Assembly (NCBI RefSeq): GCF_003208435.1
Contig: NZ_QKMF01000017.1
Coordinates: 1 to 64,000 of the forward strand
Length of the DNA stretch: 64,000 bases
Origin: Pelagimonas varians
GTDB taxonomy: Bacteria > Pseudomonadota > Alphaproteobacteria > Rhodobacterales > Rhodobacteraceae
Direction of reading: 5' to 3'
The first letter of the stretch is position 1. Each line of letters begins with the position of its first letter. The notes beneath the pieces were generated by a model, which did not search any database, had not been told where the DNA came from, and was given only the letters and a program-made list of their open reading frames with translations. Both the position numbers and the translations under genes were made by a program. Of the stretch, positions 44,702 to 53,695 are shown one piece after another.

Positions 44702-45733
44702 TTGGCGGATCCAAAAATTAAAAATATGGAGCAGTTTGCCACAGTCAGCGGGATTTCCCGGCCGACGCTGTCGAAATACTTCAATGATCCGGGCAGTGTC
44801 CGAAAATCATCGCGCAGCCGGATCGAAGCAGCGCTGGAGCGCTATGACTACCGCCCGAATATTTACGCAATGAACCAAAACCGGCGTTTGACCAAGAACA
44901 TCGGCATCATGGTCCCCTATCTGGCTGACCCGTTTTTCGCAGAAATTGCCCGTAACATCGAAGCGCTGGTTCGGGGCGGTGGATACCGTCCTGTTTTGCT
45001 GGGCGCGCATGGCGATCCGGCACAAGAGATCGGCAACCTTGAAACCCTGCGGGCGATCAAACCGGCAGGTGTGTTGATGGCCCCCTTGGGCCGCATATCC
45101 GACCCCGAAGCGATCAGAGCCTTTGCTGAGGACGTGCCCACGGTGCTGTTCGACAACCAGATTGCCGACATCGGGGCGGCCTATGTCGGCCACGACAATG
45201 CGCAAGCGACGAAGATGATGTGCGATTACCTGTGCCGCACGGGCGAGCCGCCGGTGTTCTTTGAAATGCGCACCCCGTCAAACCCGAACGCCTTTCGCCG
45301 CAGAAACACCTATTGCGAGGTGATGGAAGCGTTGGGGCACAAACCGCATTTGGTGCAGGTTGACGGTGAAGGGTGGGATTTTGAGTCGATCGGCTTTCGC
45401 GGTTGCAAGTATGTGATTGAAAACGAATTGCTGCCGACCAACACTGTGCTGTGCAGCAATGACCGTTTGGCGATCGGCTTTTTGTCCGCGGCGTATGAGA
45501 TGGGATTGCGTGTCGGGAACAGCCGCGGGTGTGATCTGCGCGTTGCGGGGCATGATAATCACCCCTATTCACGCTACACCTGCCCGACCTTGACCACCAT
45601 TTCGCAAGACTATGGCGCAATCGCGCGGACGAGTGCCGAGGCTTTGATCGGGTTGATCGAGTCGGATTCGCCTAATGAAGCGCGAAACGTGACCTTGTTT
45701 GACGGCAATCTGCTGATGCGAGGGTCCGCGTAA
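44702..45733 (+). CDS. LacI/GalR-family transcription regulator
   Basis: The 343-residue protein has a LacI helix-turn-helix (FATVSGISRPTLSKYFNDPG). The hinge segment is DYRPNIYAMN and a periplasmic-binding-like effector domain starts at NIGIMVPYLADPFFAEIA. TTG 44702 is chosen because it gives the usual distance to the helix-turn-helix (MADPKIKNMEQF); a frame open from ATG 44564 adds about 46 atypical residues, and ATG 44726 would cut into the DNA-binding domain. It lies 146 bp upstream of a PfkB-type sugar kinase, which it probably regulates. Atypical: the consensus T-V-S-R-V-L is T-L-S-K-Y-F. Confidence 0.85.
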   Translation: MADPKIKNMEQFATVSGISRPTLSKYFNDPGSVRKSSRSRIEAALERYDYRPNIYAMNQNRRLTKNIGIMVPYLADPFFAEIARNIEALVRGGGYRPVLLGAHGDPAQEIGNLETLRAIKPAGVLMAPLGRISDPEAIRAFAEDVPTVLFDNQIADIGAAYVGHDNAQATKMMCDYLCRTGEPPVFFEMRTPSNPNAFRRRNTYCEVMEALGHKPHLVQVDGEGWDFESIGFRGCKYVIENELLPTNTVLCSNDRLAIGFLSAAYEMGLRVGNSRGCDLRVAGHDNHPYSRYTCPTLTTISQDYGAIARTSAEALIGLIESDSPNEARNVTLFDGNLLMRGSA

Positions 45734-45879
45734 GATTTTGTAAAGGCTGTATTAAAAATCAAACTTTACGCGGGTAAACAATAAATTTGCGTGATTGTGA
45801 TTTTACTGTTAGCGCAGTGGGGCGATTGGGATGGTCCAACGCCTGGAGTTTTTGCAAACCTGCCTAGAAAGGACCGGCG

Positions 45880-46812
45880 ATGATACTGTGTTGCGGCGAA
45901 GCCTTGATTGATATGATCCCAACGCCAACTTTGAGCGGCCCTGACGGGTTTGTGCCTCATTCCGGCGGCGCTGTGTTTAACACGGCCATCGCGCTTGGGC
46001 GGCTTGGCATCCCTTCGGGCATGCTGACGGGGCTGTCTCGGGATATGTTCGGACAGCAGTTGCAGCAGGATTTACAGGCGTCAAATGTAGACACGACCCA
46101 TGTTGTCTATGCGGATCGCCCGTCGACGCTGGCCTTTGTAAAACTGACCAACGGCCATGCTGAATATACGTTTCTGGACGAAAACTCGGCTGGGCGGATG
46201 CTGCAATATGCAGATATGCCCGTGTTGGACGCAGCGGTTTCGGCGCTGTATTTCGGTGGGATTTCCTTGGCCTGCGAACCCGGCGCTGATGCCTATGCCG
46301 AACTGGTTGTCCAACATGGCAGTGACCGCGCGGTGATGATTGACCCCAACATTCGGCCGGGATTTATTCAGGACCCGGACCGCTATCGCGCCCGTTTGGC
46401 GCGGATGCTGGCGGTGTCGGATATTGTCAAAGTCTCGGACGAGGATCTGGATTGGATCTATCCGGGGTCTGCGCCGCTGGCGGACAAGGTTGCACAGCTG
46501 CGCGCGGCAGGTCCCAGCATTGTCATCATGACCAAAGGCCGTGACGGGGCCAGCGGCTGGTTGCCGGACGGCACAGAGGTGCAGGTCGCGGGCAAACTGG
46601 TTGAGGTTGTCGATACCGTTGGCGCGGGCGACACATTTAACGCCGGTGTTTTGGCAAAGCTGTCCGAGCTGGGCCAGCTGTCCAAACCGGCGCTTGGCAG
46701 CCTGTCACCCGATGCTTTGTCTCAGGCGTTGGCGCACGGGGCTGCCGTTGCAGCGGTGACGGTGTCGCGCGCAGGGGCCAATCCACCTTGGCGCAATGAG
46801 CTGACGGACTAA
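45880..46812 (+). CDS. PfkB-family carbohydrate kinase, probable fructokinase
   Basis: The 310-residue protein is a ribokinase-fold kinase. MILCCGEALIDMIP and HSGGAVFNTAIALGRLG form the PfkB N-terminal signature. VDTVGAGDTFNAG is the C-terminal signature with the catalytic Asp. The pattern is closest to fructokinases that make fructose 6-phosphate. No transporter gene lies beside it. It is preceded by a LacI-type regulator and convergent with an Lrp-type gene (3 bp gap). Confidence 0.85.
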   Translation: MILCCGEALIDMIPTPTLSGPDGFVPHSGGAVFNTAIALGRLGIPSGMLTGLSRDMFGQQLQQDLQASNVDTTHVVYADRPSTLAFVKLTNGHAEYTFLDENSAGRMLQYADMPVLDAAVSALYFGGISLACEPGADAYAELVVQHGSDRAVMIDPNIRPGFIQDPDRYRARLARMLAVSDIVKVSDEDLDWIYPGSAPLADKVAQLRAAGPSIVIMTKGRDGASGWLPDGTEVQVAGKLVEVVDTVGAGDTFNAGVLAKLSELGQLSKPALGSLSPDALSQALAHGAAVAAVTVSRAGANPPWRNELTD

Positions 46813-46815
46813 GCG

Positions 46816-47265
46816 TTACAACACATCGAGGGACGTCTTGACCCGGTCCATCACAATCGAGGTGTTGAACCGGCTGATGTTGGATTCGTCAAAGAAGTAG
46901 CGTTCGGTGAAGGATTCATATTCCTCGATGTCTTTGACCAACAAGATCAACAGAAAATCGGCCTCTCCTGTGGTGTAATAACATTGCTGCACACATTCGG
47001 CGTCGCGCATTTTGCGTTTGAAGGCATCCAGATGGGCGCGGCTTTCGCGTTCAAGGATCACCTCGGCGATGATGGTCATGCCGCGGCCCAGTTTGGTGGG
47101 CGACAGCACCGCAATTTCGCGTTCGATCACGCCGGTGTCACGCAGCTTTTTCAAACGCTTTTGCACAGCGGGCGGCGATAACCCCAGCTGCGCGCTGATG
47201 GCGTCGGCAGTCAGGCGGGCGTCGCGCTGCACCAGTTTCAAAATTGCGTGGTCTTTGTCATCCAT
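46816..47265 (-). CDS. Lrp/AsnC-family regulator
   Basis: The 149-residue protein has an N-terminal helix-turn-helix (DHAILKLVQRDARLTADAIS, then QLGLSPPAVQKRLKKL) and a RAM effector domain ending in TSIVMDRVK. Such regulators sense amino acids. ATG 47265 is the family start; the longer frame adds 116 unrelated residues. It is divergent from the ammonia-lyase operon at 47397 and probably regulates it in response to the substrate amino acid. Confidence 0.9.
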   Translation of the reverse strand: MDDKDHAILKLVQRDARLTADAISAQLGLSPPAVQKRLKKLRDTGVIEREIAVLSPTKLGRGMTIIAEVILERESRAHLDAFKRKMRDAECVQQCYYTTGEADFLLILLVKDIEEYESFTERYFFDESNISRFNTSIVMDRVKTSLDVL

Positions 47266-47396
47266 GAGATGATTTTTGTCGCAAGATTCGCCTTTGGCAA
47301 CGGATTTCGTAAGGGTTTGCGCATAATTAGACGCCCAATAGCGTGCAGAGCGGATTAGACTTGTCGAAATGACACCGTTATCGCCAAGGACCACGC

Positions 47397-48590
47397 ATGC
47401 ATCAGGCTTTTGCAACCGCCCAGATGATCCACGCAAAAGGATCACCCAAACCCGCCAAGGCAGCCTTTGATGTGCTGTCGCGCGATGATTTTGCCACGGC
47501 ACGCACTGAAATCTCGGCTTGGGATGGGTATGCGCCAACGCCTTTGGTGTCTTTGGCAGGATTGGCGGCTGAAATCGGGGTGGCCCGACTGGATTACAAA
47601 GACGAAGGGCCACGATTTGGCTTGGGCAGTTTCAAGGCCTTGGGCGGATCCTATGCGGCGCTGCGGGTCTTACAACGCGAGCTGTCGGCGCGGCTGGAAC
47701 GGCCTGTATCCCTAAGCGATATTCGCAGTGGTGCCCACGCCATGGATTGCGCGCAAATCACGCTGGTGTCGGCGACGGACGGCAACCATGGTCGATCCCT
47801 TGCCTGGGGATGCAAGCGATTTGGCGCGCCGTGCCGGATTTACATCCACGCCGAGGTTAGCAAAGGCCGCGAGGCAGCGATGCAAGCGTTGGGGGCCGAG
47901 GTGATCCGCATCTCCGGCGACTATGACGCGTCGGTGCATTTGACGAAACAAGAGGCCGAGGCCAATGGCTGGTTTGTGGTGTCTGACACCTCTTGGCCGG
48001 GATATTCCGAGCCGCCGCGCGATGTGATGGCGGGTTATGGTGTCATGACATCGGAGGTCTGCGAGGCTTTGGACCTGCCCCCAACGCATGTGTTTTTGCA
48101 AGGCGGCGTCGGTGGTTTGGCGGCAGCTGTCGCGGCGGGTTTGCGTCAGCATTACGGGGGCGATGCGCCGCGTGTCGTGATTGTTGAGCCGGACCGCGCC
48201 GCCTGTTTGTTGCAAAGCGCCCGCGCCGGGGCCGCGACCAATGTCGAAATCGCCGAAGAAACCATTATGGCGGGTCTGTCCTGTGGTGAGCCCTCTGAAA
48301 TGGCGTGGCAAATTTTGACAGAGGAAGCGGCGGATTTTGTCACCATACCCGACGAGATTGTCGCCCCGACAGTGCGTTTACTGGCGCGCGGGGAATTTGG
48401 CGATCTGGAGGTCGAAGCAGGCGAAAGCGCGGTTGCCGGATTGGCCGCCGTGATTGCGGCGCGCCAAAACGCTGCAATGGCGGATGCATTGGGTTTGGAC
48501 GGGCAATCGCGGGTTTTGTTGATTGGGTCTGAAGGTGTCACAGACCCTGATATTTTCAAAGCGATCATGGCAGGGGCGGATCATGTCTAA
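47397..48590 (+). CDS. dpaL: Diaminopropionate ammonia-lyase-like PLP enzyme
   Basis: The 397-residue fold-II PLP enzyme matches diaminopropionate ammonia-lyases (YgeX/DpaL), which convert 2,3-diaminopropionate to pyruvate and ammonia. The Schiff-base lysine is K80 in GLGSFKALGGSYAAL, an asparagine loop is seen in SATDGNHGRSLAWGCKRFG, and the phosphate loop is GGVGGLAAAV. It overlaps the next gene by 8 bp (ATG 48583). The operon partners (M24 hydrolase, Asp/Glu-racemase-like protein) make a catabolic route for an unusual amino acid or its amide likely. Exact substrate specificity is uncertain. Confidence 0.85.
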   Translation: MHQAFATAQMIHAKGSPKPAKAAFDVLSRDDFATARTEISAWDGYAPTPLVSLAGLAAEIGVARLDYKDEGPRFGLGSFKALGGSYAALRVLQRELSARLERPVSLSDIRSGAHAMDCAQITLVSATDGNHGRSLAWGCKRFGAPCRIYIHAEVSKGREAAMQALGAEVIRISGDYDASVHLTKQEAEANGWFVVSDTSWPGYSEPPRDVMAGYGVMTSEVCEALDLPPTHVFLQGGVGGLAAAVAAGLRQHYGGDAPRVVIVEPDRAACLLQSARAGAATNVEIAEETIMAGLSCGEPSEMAWQILTEEAADFVTIPDEIVAPTVRLLARGEFGDLEVEAGESAVAGLAAVIAARQNAAMADALGLDGQSRVLLIGSEGVTDPDIFKAIMAGADHV

Positions 48591-49749
48591 CGCGCCGGTT
48601 CGCGGTTTCCAAACCTGCGAATTCGCAGGCCGGTTGGCGGCGGCGCAGGGGTTGATGCAGGCGCAGGGCTTGGCGGGTATGTTGCTGACGACCGAGGCCG
48701 AGTTGCGCTATTTCAGCGGGTTCCAGAGCTTGTTTTGGCAAAGCCCCGCGCGGCCGTGGTTCTTGTTCTTACCCAGCCAGGGCGCACCGGTTGCGGTAAT
48801 TCCAGAGATCGGCGCGGCGCTGATGCGCGGCACTTGGGTTGAGGATATTCGCACTTGGGCTGCACCATGCCCCGAGGATGAGGGCATCAGCCTGCTGACG
48901 GATCTGCTGGCCCCTTATGCGCAAAGCGGTGCGCGTGTCGGGATGTTGAAAGGGCCGGAAACCATATTGCGGATGCCGTTGGGGGATTATGAACGCTTGC
49001 TGGCTGGCTTGCCCGACCTTGAGATCGTGGATGCGACCGCGATTGTGCGGCAGTTGCGCATGGTGAAATCCGAAGCCGAGATCGAAAAGCTGGCGCATAT
49101 CTGCGCCATCGGATCGCGCAGCTTTGCGAAGATGCCCCAACTGGTGCACGAGGGCCTGCCGCTGGACGATTTGTTTCGGGAATTTCGCCGCGAAGCCTTG
49201 GCGCAGGGGGCGGATGATGTGCCTTATCTGGTCGGCGGCGCAGCGCAGGGCGGCTATGTCGATGTGATTTCGCCGCCGTCCAGTCGCGGCTTGCAGGCGG
49301 GCGATATTGTCATGCTGGACACCGGAGCAACATGGGACGGCTATTTTTGCGATTTCGACCGAAACTTTGCCATCGGACGGGCAGAGGATCTGCCGCGCCG
49401 CGCCTATGACACGCTTTGGCGCGCCACTGAGGCGGGGTTGCTGGCGGCCAAACCCGGTGCCCGTTGCTGCGATGTGTTCCATGCAATGCAATCGGTGATT
49501 GTTGAAATGGACAGCTCTGGCGGGGAAGTCGGGCGGCTGGGGCATGGATTGGGGATGCAGTTGACGGAATGGCCGTCGCATGCTGCATTCGATACCACCG
49601 AGATTGTCGAAAACATGGTGCTGACGTTGGAACCGTCGCTGAGCTACGGGGATGGCCGCATCATGGTGCATGAGGAGAACATCGTGATCCGCGCCACCGG
49701 CCCAGAGCTGTTGACCACCCGCGCCGCGCCTGAGTTGCCGGTGTTATGA
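48583..49749 (+). CDS. M24-family metallopeptidase/amidohydrolase (DoeA/EutD-like)
   Basis: The 388-residue protein has a creatinase-type N-domain and a pita-bread M24 domain. The five metal ligands can be placed: two Asp in MLDTGATWDGYFCDFDRNF, His in LGHGLGMQL, Glu in LTLEPSLSY and Glu in VHEENIVI. Relatives include X-Pro peptidases and ectoine hydrolase DoeA/EutD. It is coupled to dpaL (8 bp overlap) and to the next gene (ATGA), so it probably hydrolyses an amide or ring precursor that feeds the lyase. Confidence 0.85.
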   Translation: MSNAPVRGFQTCEFAGRLAAAQGLMQAQGLAGMLLTTEAELRYFSGFQSLFWQSPARPWFLFLPSQGAPVAVIPEIGAALMRGTWVEDIRTWAAPCPEDEGISLLTDLLAPYAQSGARVGMLKGPETILRMPLGDYERLLAGLPDLEIVDATAIVRQLRMVKSEAEIEKLAHICAIGSRSFAKMPQLVHEGLPLDDLFREFRREALAQGADDVPYLVGGAAQGGYVDVISPPSSRGLQAGDIVMLDTGATWDGYFCDFDRNFAIGRAEDLPRRAYDTLWRATEAGLLAAKPGARCCDVFHAMQSVIVEMDSSGGEVGRLGHGLGMQLTEWPSHAAFDTTEIVENMVLTLEPSLSYGDGRIMVHEENIVIRATGPELLTTRAAPELPVL

Positions 49750-50501
49750 AGCTGGCGTTTGACACAGACGGCGGTATCGGCACCCGTGCGACGCTGGGCG
49801 TGATTGTGCTGGAAACCGATGAAACGCTGGAGCCGGAATTCGCCAAGATGATGGCGATTGAAGGCACGGCGCTGTATCACAGCCGCATCCCGATGGTGTC
49901 CGAAGTCACCGCGCGGACGCTGGCCCGAATGGAGAGCGATCTGCCCGCAGCCGCAGGCCTGTTGCCGCCGTCGCTTGGGTTTGACGTGATCGGCTATGGC
50001 TGCACCTCGGCCTCGACTGTGATCGGGTCCGCACGCGTGGCCGCCGGAATCCAAGCGGTTTTTCCAGACGCGCAAGTGACAGATCCACTGGCTGCAATCA
50101 TAGCTGCGGGCCGTGCATTGGGGGCGGTTCGGCTGGGGTTTATCACGCCCTATGTGCCGCAAGTTTCACAGCGGATGCGGGTGAAGCTGGAAGAATCGGG
50201 GTTCCAAATCAGCTGCCTCGGGTCATTCGAAGAAGGTGATGACCGCGTTGTCGCGCGGATCACCGAAACGGCGATTTGCGCTGCCGCGCGGCGGGTTGCG
50301 GCTGAAGCACCCTGTGATGCGCTGGTGATTTCTTGCACAAATCTACGTTGTTTGCAGGTGATCCCCCCGCTTGAGAAAGAGCTGAATTTACCCGTGATTT
50401 CAAGCAATCAGGCGCTTGCGTGGCACATGCAGCGCCTTGCCGGTATCCCCGATGTGCAGCCCCGATTTGGCCGGTTGTTTAGCACCGGATTGCCCGTATA
50501 A
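49746..50501 (+). CDS. Asp/Glu racemase superfamily protein (maleate isomerase/EutA-like)
   Basis: The 251-residue protein belongs to the Asp/Glu racemase superfamily near maleate isomerase, arylmalonate decarboxylase and EutA. Both catalytic-type cysteines are present: C86 in GYGCTSAS and C197 in VISCTNLR. LGFITPYVPQVSQRM is typical of the maleate isomerase branch. Its start overlaps the M24 stop (ATGA). EutA of ectoine-utilisation clusters has the same fold and also sits with an M24 hydrolase. The reaction here is not known. Confidence 0.82.
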   Translation: MKLAFDTDGGIGTRATLGVIVLETDETLEPEFAKMMAIEGTALYHSRIPMVSEVTARTLARMESDLPAAAGLLPPSLGFDVIGYGCTSASTVIGSARVAAGIQAVFPDAQVTDPLAAIIAAGRALGAVRLGFITPYVPQVSQRMRVKLEESGFQISCLGSFEEGDDRVVARITETAICAAARRVAAEAPCDALVISCTNLRCLQVIPPLEKELNLPVISSNQALAWHMQRLAGIPDVQPRFGRLFSTGLPV

Positions 50502-50705
50502 CCCAGCCGCCGTTGCCAATTTTGAGGCGTATAACTTTGGTTTATGCGCCTCAACCTCAGGTTTGAAAGCCGCCAAACCATCCTTTGGCGGATAGCCTGC
50601 GCCGCCCTGTTCACGTCATTGCTGAAACATCGGTCATCCTTCGCCCTGTGCAGCACAGCTGCAAGGCGGGGTGCACGTTTTATGCACTGAAAGTGAGCTT
50701 TTGAG

Positions 50706-50855
50706 ATGTTTCGCACAACGTTCTATGCCGTTGTCCTGTCCGGACTTGCAGTTCTGTCCTTGTCGAGTTTTGCCAAGGCTGATGAGCGGCATGTCACCCA
50801 ATCGTGCGGCGCACCATCGCAAGCGACCTTCTTTGTCACGCGCGCTCAAACATGA
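50706..50855 (+). CDS. Possible 49-residue exported peptide
   Basis: A 49-codon ORF starts at ATG 50706 and begins with a convincing signal-like sequence (MFRTTFYAVVLSGLAVLSLS, then SFAKA-D). It leaves a 24-residue mature peptide with one cysteine. The ribosome site is weak. It is in the same frame as the dihaem protein downstream, separated by a TGA at 50853, so it might be a decayed or coincidental leader. The surrounding gap (50502-50987) shows no other feature. Confidence 0.4.
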   Translation: MFRTTFYAVVLSGLAVLSLSSFAKADERHVTQSCGAPSQATFFVTRAQT

Positions 50856-50987
50856 GTGGTTGGCCCCTCCTGCTTCAACGGATCCACAGAAGGTCGCGAT
50901 ATGCACATACCCTTTTCCCCCGCCCGCAATCATGCCGAAGAAATCGCCAATGTTCGGGCGGGATTTGAGCCCGATGGAACGCAGATA

Positions 50988-52541
50988 ATGCGCCCGATGC
51001 TACCTGCGGCATTGGCTTCGGGTTTGGGGTTAACATCGTTGCCGCTGGCGCAGATGGTGCGATACTTTTTGCTGGTTGCTGCGCTGGCCAGTGTTGCGCA
51101 GGGCGCGGCGGCCGAGAGTTTTGAACCCGTCGATCAGCGCGCGCTGAACATGATGCTGCGCAAGCAAGGTTCGGCAGCAGTGTTCGCCCACGCCTTTGAA
51201 GCCGGTGACGAATTGTCAGAGTTCCAGTTTAATGCCGGACACGGTGTGGGTGCCCAAATCGGTGAGGGACGCCGGTTTACGCGAATCCCGCGGGCTGACC
51301 TGAACGGACCGGGGGAATGGGCGTCGCATTTCCCGAAGCGCGAAGGCGGGGCCAATGCCACGTCCTGTGTGGCCTGCCACAATGTGCCCATCGCCAATGG
51401 TGCGGGGGATATTGCGCAAAACGTCGTGCTTGATCCGGCCCACAAGGGCGACCCCAAGTTGTATCTGGAACGCAATACGCTGCCGATTGTCGCGCTTGGC
51501 CCTGTGCAACGTGCCGCCGAAGAAATGAGCCTTGAGTTGAGCGCGCTGCGTGAAAAAGCAGTGATGTTGGCCTGCACAACCGGACGGGCCGAGGTGGCTT
51601 TGATCACCAAGGGCGTTGATTTTGGCAGCTTGGTTGCAACACGCACCGATATTGAACCTTGTAAGGGTGATTTGGACACCTCTGGCGTGACCGGCGTTGA
51701 TGTGGATTTGGTGGTGCGGGCCTTTGGCTGGAAGGGCAATCACGCGACGATCCGCGGCTTTACCCGTGGGGCTTTGCACAATGAATTGGGCTTGCAGGCG
51801 GTTGAAACTGTCGGTGCGCAGGATGGTGACTTCGACGGAGTTACCGAAGAAATCACCGTAGGCGATTTGACGGCATTAACGATGTATATGGCGGCGTTGG
51901 AACGCCCGGTAAGCCGGATCGAACTGGCGGATCTGGGGCTGGATAACCTGACCGACGACGAGCGGGCAAAGATTGAACGCGGTACACAGGCCTTTGCCGA
52001 GGTCGGATGCACGAGCTGTCACAGGCCTACAATGACGCTGCAATCCAAGATGTTCAGCGAACCGTCACATACCCCGGGTTTCTTTGATGAGACATTTCCG
52101 GATGGATCCAACCCCGCGCGGCACAGCTTTCAGGGGGCTTCGGCGGTCACATTTGACATGACACGGGATCAACCAAACAATCGCATTCCCCAAGCGGACG
52201 GTGGGGTGGCGCTTTTGGGGGCATTGCCGGTGAATGCGGCAGGGGAACCGGTGTTGGCGTGGTTGTCGGATTTCAAACGGCACGACATGGGACCAGCGTT
52301 GGCTGATCCTGATGCACCTTTGGGCATCGGAGCGCAGATGTGGTTGACGCGGTCCCTTGCGGGTGTCGGATCAACGGGCCCGTGGTTGCATGACGGACGT
52401 GCCACGACCTTGAGCGACGCAATTCTGGCCCATGGCGGCGCGGGCCAGACCAGCGCCGATGGTTATGCGGCAGCACCGGACGAGGACCAAGAGGCGATCG
52501 TAGCCTATTTGGAAAATCTGGTGATTTATAAATACGAATAG
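50988..52541 (+). CDS. Dihaem c-type oxidoreductase (DHOR/thiol-oxidoreductase-like)
   Basis: The protein (517 residues from ATG 50988) matches the putative dihaem oxidoreductase family PF06537. The haem sites are CVACH and CTSCH. The C-terminal signature is DMGPALADP ... LTRSLAGVGSTGPWLHDGRATTL. It is exported: a hydrophobic signal (MVRYFLLVAALASVAQGAAA) starts at the internal ATG 51054, which may be the true start. The frame is open back to 50856 but that part lacks family character. The role is periplasmic redox chemistry, specificity unknown. It lies upstream of a PepSY-like and a LuxR-type gene. Confidence 0.82.
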   Translation: MRPMLPAALASGLGLTSLPLAQMVRYFLLVAALASVAQGAAAESFEPVDQRALNMMLRKQGSAAVFAHAFEAGDELSEFQFNAGHGVGAQIGEGRRFTRIPRADLNGPGEWASHFPKREGGANATSCVACHNVPIANGAGDIAQNVVLDPAHKGDPKLYLERNTLPIVALGPVQRAAEEMSLELSALREKAVMLACTTGRAEVALITKGVDFGSLVATRTDIEPCKGDLDTSGVTGVDVDLVVRAFGWKGNHATIRGFTRGALHNELGLQAVETVGAQDGDFDGVTEEITVGDLTALTMYMAALERPVSRIELADLGLDNLTDDERAKIERGTQAFAEVGCTSCHRPTMTLQSKMFSEPSHTPGFFDETFPDGSNPARHSFQGASAVTFDMTRDQPNNRIPQADGGVALLGALPVNAAGEPVLAWLSDFKRHDMGPALADPDAPLGIGAQMWLTRSLAGVGSTGPWLHDGRATTLSDAILAHGGAGQTSADGYAAAPDEDQEAIVAYLENLVIYKYE

Positions 52542-52669
52542 TTGCAAAAGGTGGGGGTGCCTGCCGTGTTTGCACATGGTTTTTGGGTGGATACTCTGGT
52601 CCGGATTCCCATATGGTTGGAGCAGCCCATTTATGGTCCGAAAGGCCCGGGCAGAATATGAGGTTTGTA

Positions 52670-53125
52670 ATGAGGCGTCTCATTCAGTTGGTTTTGGCAG
52701 TTGCCTTGGTGATCGGGTTCGCGGGTGCGGCACCCGCCCAAACCGTCAGTGATGAGTTGACGCAAACCCTGAACGCGCAAGGGTTCGAGGTGGTCTCAGC
52801 CCGTTACACGTGGTTGCGCCGTATCGTTGTCACGGCAACCGACGGCGAATATAGCCGCGAAATTCTGGTGGCACGCGGGGCTGGCGTTATTCTGGACGAC
52901 AAGTGGAAACGGCTGGATGTGGCCGCACCGTATGAACGCAAAGGCGGGGCCCGCTCGCCCGCCCGCGGGCGTCCGTTCAATGGCGGTGGCGGTGATGGGC
53001 CGAATGGAGCCCCGCCGAGCGGTGTGCGTCTTGGTTTGGAACTTGGGCTACCGGGCCTGAAGCCCGGTCCCGATCCTGGCCCGGGGTCTGACCCGGATGA
53101 CAATCCTCCGCCCGACAAAAGATGA
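52670..53125 (+). CDS. Exported PepSY-like protein with Pro/Gly-rich tail
   Basis: The 151-residue protein has a Sec signal (MRRLIQLVLAVALVIGFAGA, cleavage near APA-Q). A PepSY-like domain of about 60 residues follows (ELTQTLNAQGFEVVSARYTW, then REILVARGAGVILDD). The tail is Gly/Pro/Asp-rich and low-complexity (GPDPGPGSDPDDNPPP). ATG 52670 follows GAGG by 6 nt; ATG 52658 is an alternative. PepSY domains often modulate or sense. Its neighbour 45 bp downstream is a membrane-anchored LuxR-type protein, suggesting a sensing pair. Confidence 0.72.
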   Translation: MRRLIQLVLAVALVIGFAGAAPAQTVSDELTQTLNAQGFEVVSARYTWLRRIVVTATDGEYSREILVARGAGVILDDKWKRLDVAAPYERKGGARSPARGRPFNGGGGDGPNGAPPSGVRLGLELGLPGLKPGPDPGPGSDPDDNPPPDKR

Positions 53126-53170
53126 GGCATCTGTGTACCCAAAGCCTAAGCCGCTTGTGATGGTGGTGAT

Positions 53171-53668
53171 TTGAAAAAACCCAATCTACTTTTGTGGGGC
53201 GTCGTCGCCATTCAGGTGCTCTGTGCCGGAGCATTTGTGCTAAGTTTGGGGATGTCCGTACTGGGTTTGCAACGCAGCGCCGCCAGTTGGCAAATGCGTG
53301 AGGCGTTGGAAATTGCGGCCAGCATCGGGCTGATTTTCGGCGCGATTCTAGCGATATTTTCGGTGCTGCAGGCGCGTCGCTGCCAAGTCCAAGCGGAACA
53401 AGCGCTGAGATCTGCGGCAGGGGCCTTTGCGGTGACTGTCGATGAGAAATTTGCCATGTGGGCCCTGACCAAAGCCGAAAGCGATGTGGCTTGGCTGGTG
53501 ATCAAGGGGTTTTCAACCCGCGAAACCGCCGAATTGCGCGGCACTTCCGAAGGCACGATCAAGTCTCAGTGTAATGCGATTTACCGCAAAGTGGGTGTCA
53601 AAGGGCGGGCACAATTGCTGTCGGTTCTTGTCGAAGATCTGCTATTGGACAAGCCAGAGCCGGTCTGA
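53171..53668 (+). CDS. Membrane-anchored LuxR-type DNA-binding protein
   Basis: The 165-residue protein has two predicted membrane helices (about 7-30 and 48-66). A C-terminal GerE/LuxR helix-turn-helix follows (LTKAESDVAWLVIKGFSTRE, then SEGTIKSQCNAIYRKVGVKG). Start is TTG 53171, with only a weak ribosome site. The DNA-binding domain is on the cytoplasmic side, so it would act from the membrane. It lacks a receiver or autoinducer domain. Linked to the PepSY-like exported protein, it may transduce an envelope signal. Confidence 0.8.
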   Translation: MKKPNLLLWGVVAIQVLCAGAFVLSLGMSVLGLQRSAASWQMREALEIAASIGLIFGAILAIFSVLQARRCQVQAEQALRSAAGAFAVTVDEKFAMWALTKAESDVAWLVIKGFSTRETAELRGTSEGTIKSQCNAIYRKVGVKGRAQLLSVLVEDLLLDKPEPV

Positions 53669-53687
53669 GCGGGCGACCGCCCAGACC
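53662..53687. terminator. Hairpin between the LuxR-type gene and coxG
   Basis: GGTCT...AGACC (53662/53683) encloses GGGC-GACC-GCCC. It overlaps the stop codon of the LuxR-type gene and lies between convergent genes. There is no clear U-tract. Confidence 0.4.
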
Positions 53688-53695
53688 GCTATGCA

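Noticed and set aside
50853-50855. TGA read as selenocysteine joining the short ORF to the dihaem protein
   Set aside because: No SECIS-like hairpin was recognised and the joined region has no family similarity; an ordinary stop is simpler.
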